Virus record (IMG/VR): IMGVR_UViG_3300017779_000188 | Location: 1 to 21,793 of that record | Source: a virus | Reading direction: 5' to 3' (one strand) | DNA: 21,793 nucleotides | In this document: one piece after another, positions 20,814-21,793 of the stretch | Numbering within the stretch: the stretch's first letter is position 1 | How the letters are laid out: the number at the start of each line of letters is the position of its first letter | The notes under the pieces: generated by a model | The model's database searches: none | What the model saw: the letters and a program-made list of their open reading frames with translations, nothing else | Told to the model about the DNA's origin: nothing | Translations under genes and position numbers: made by a program

Positions 20814-21513
20814 ATGTAATTCCTAACTTATCTATCTCTTCCTGTGTAAGTAGTCTATTTCTATATTCTAGTAGTTCGTTTTGTTTTTTGTCACCGAGTT
20901 TAAGAAACTGCATACTTTCAATGAACTTCTCTCTAGTCATATGAAAGTTTGGGTGCATACTCATGTTAACTGCGGTTGGAGTAGTCTTTTTTCTTTCCGC
21001 TAAACAAGTAGGCATATTCGGTCCTGCTACTGCACAGCAGACTTCTAAGAATATTGGATAACCTTGCTCATCAAAGAACCATCCCCAGTCTGACCACTGA
21101 TGTTGTCCTCCACCTTTACACTCACTGAACTGCCCATTGGACATTCTCTCTACTTGTGCTGAAGACATTACTTGAATCTTGTTAAGTTTGTTACACATAC
21201 CTATAATCATTGAACTGTTTGGTGCAAAGGTTCTACCCTCACTATGTAGTTTGATTATTGATTCTTGAACATCCTCAAATGTAAAGTACTGTAAGTCTTG
21301 ATACATAGCTCTAAGCTTTATCTCGCTCCAAGAACTTGGTGTGTCATTACCACTTGTATATCTTATGGCCATAAATTGAACACACTCTATCCATTCGTCC
21401 CAATTTAAGCCTACGTTTCCTTCTTCCTTTACTTGCTCTACTGGATTCTTTACATTATCCAAGCTAGCTTGTACTGGTTGAAGTTCTGAATATGGATTAC
21501 CATCATCAGTCAT
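20803..21513 (-). CDS. Possible helicase-loader-like replication protein
   Basis: A 236-residue protein. Its residues 36-110 (LNWDEWIECVQFMAIRY ... WSEIKLRAMYQDLQYFTFEDVQESIIKLHSEGRTFAPN) recall the N-terminal helical domain of phage helicase loaders such as G39P: a Trp-anchored helix, then Y-x2-L, then a helix and a hydrophobic F-x-P. After it come Cys and His positions 132, 138, 159, 160 and 170 (ECKGGGQHQW, LEVCCAV, MPTC), a possible metal site. The end is helical and charged. ATG 21513 is five bases after GAGGT. It leads the right-hand operon behind the 21540-21568 promoter. The loader call is an inference from pattern and remains tentative. Confidence 0.5.
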   Translation of the reverse strand: MTDDGNPYSELQPVQASLDNVKNPVEQVKEEGNVGLNWDEWIECVQFMAIRYTSGNDTPSSWSEIKLRAMYQDLQYFTFEDVQESIIKLHSEGRTFAPNSSMIIGMCNKLNKIQVMSSAQVERMSNGQFSECKGGGQHQWSDWGWFFDEQGYPIFLEVCCAVAGPNMPTCLAERKKTTPTAVNMSMHPNFHMTREKFIESMQFLKLGDKKQNELLEYRNRLLTQEEIDKLGITYDK

Positions 21514-21539
21514 TATTTACCTCATTTCTATATATATAG

Positions 21540-21568
21540 AGTATGCCATACTTTGTAACGAAAGTCAA
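21540..21568 (-). promoter_or_regulatory. Early-type promoter with perfect 13-bp palindrome
   Basis: TTGACT (21568-21563), 17 bases ending TGG, then CATACT (21545-21540). AGTATG-C-CATACT (21540-21552) is a perfect odd palindrome covering the -10, an operator-like placement shared with 19708-19720. Confidence 0.8.
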
Positions 21569-21576
21569 ATCTTAAC

Positions 21577-21621
21577 AAAAAACGCTACTTGCAAATTATT
21601 GGGGAATAAGTTTGTAGCGCT
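21577..21621 (-). terminator. Intrinsic terminator for a transcript entering from the right
   Basis: On the minus strand a hairpin CGCTA ... TAGCG (21619-21583) with inner CAAA/TTTG and TTATT/AATAA pairs, loop CCCC and small bulges, is followed by TTTTTT (21582-21577). It lies directly upstream of the 21540-21568 promoter, so the right-hand operon is insulated. Confidence 0.75.
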
Positions 21622-21702
21622 CTTTGTTATCGTTGTAATATATATTGAGGTATATATGACATTCTTATTGTAATACACAAAACTATTTATGTAAAGAGTA
21701 CT

Positions 21703-21780
21703 TAGTTATTAATTCTAGTTAATAGGTCTAGTTATATTAGTATAGTTATAGTGTCATGGGTGGCACCACGGTAGTGTCAT
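21703..21780. repeat. Iteron-like TAGTTA array and TAGTGTCAT pair
   Basis: TAGTTA occurs four times at 21703, 21716, 21729 and 21743, spaced 13, 13 and 14 bases. Then TAGTGTCAT occurs at 21749-21757 and 21772-21780, 23 bases apart, with a GGTGGCACC inverted repeat between. The region 21622-21793 is very AT-rich and holds no gene I can support. It could be a replication origin, a regulator site or an attachment region. Confidence 0.5.
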
Positions 21781-21793
21781 TACAGAACTACAG

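Noticed and set aside
1-21793. tRNA genes, CRISPR arrays, insertion sequences, integrase or repressor genes
   Set aside because: None was seen: no tRNA cloverleaf, no regularly spaced 25-40 base repeats and no transposase or integrase motifs. Whether the phage is temperate cannot be decided from this window.

Overview
The window is part of the genome of a tailed double-stranded DNA phage, or a prophage of that kind. It is AT-rich and densely packed, and almost everything reads on the minus strand. The tape measure protein is very long (1152 aa) and there is a tail-tube/chaperone module but no baseplate-sheath genes, so a long non-contractile tail (siphovirus morphology) is most likely. The head genes are of the HK97 type: large terminase, portal, S78-family prohead protease, and an HK97-fold capsid protein. 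The tail chaperone pair, the tail tube protein, a small 'C-x4-C ... LSxYNPxxxC' protein and the absence of ribosome binding sites on the first gene of each late operon resemble actinobacterial phages. With such low G+C, a low-GC aquatic actinobacterium is a plausible but unproven host. This is inference from remembered family patterns, not from a search.

Layout along the minus strand, right to left. (a) 21793-21577: AT-rich non-coding end with an iteron-like TAGTTA array and a terminator for an upstream transcript. (b) 21513-20154: two early-type genes, the first possibly a helicase-loader-like protein, behind a TTGACT...CATACT promoter. (c) 20143-19750: a non-coding block with its own TTGACT-N17-TATAAT promoter and many mutually compatible helices, the best candidate in the window for an undescribed structured RNA. 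(d) 19682-18687: a chain of five small overlapping unknown genes behind a second TGG-CATACT promoter. (e) 18571-17861: a Cys/His-containing protein in the terminase-small-subunit position, then a terminator. (f) 17806-9972: the head operon (terminase, portal fused to C-terminal domains, protease, capsid, connector, small proteins). (g) 9975-8220: a plus-strand island of small genes (lysozyme-like transglycosylase, zinc microproteins, SET-domain protein), divergent from a minus-strand DNA-binding-like gene (8095-7325). (h) 7264-1: the tail operon (head closure, gp10-like, tail terminator, tube, chaperones G and GT made by -1 frameshifting, tape measure, start of the next tail gene).

Two promoter classes are visible. 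Four early-type promoters share TTGACW-N17 with the bases TGG directly before a CATTAT or CATACT -10. At the two minus-strand accessory operons this overlaps a 13-bp palindrome AGTATGgCATACT, which is operator-like. The two morphogenesis operons, whose heads are 10.5 kb apart, both begin with the same arrangement: GGGGTTTT-N8-TATAAT-N7-ATG, set directly behind an intrinsic terminator and with no Shine-Dalgarno. This predicts leaderless late mRNAs and explains how the tail genes are expressed although the plus-strand island splits them from the head genes.
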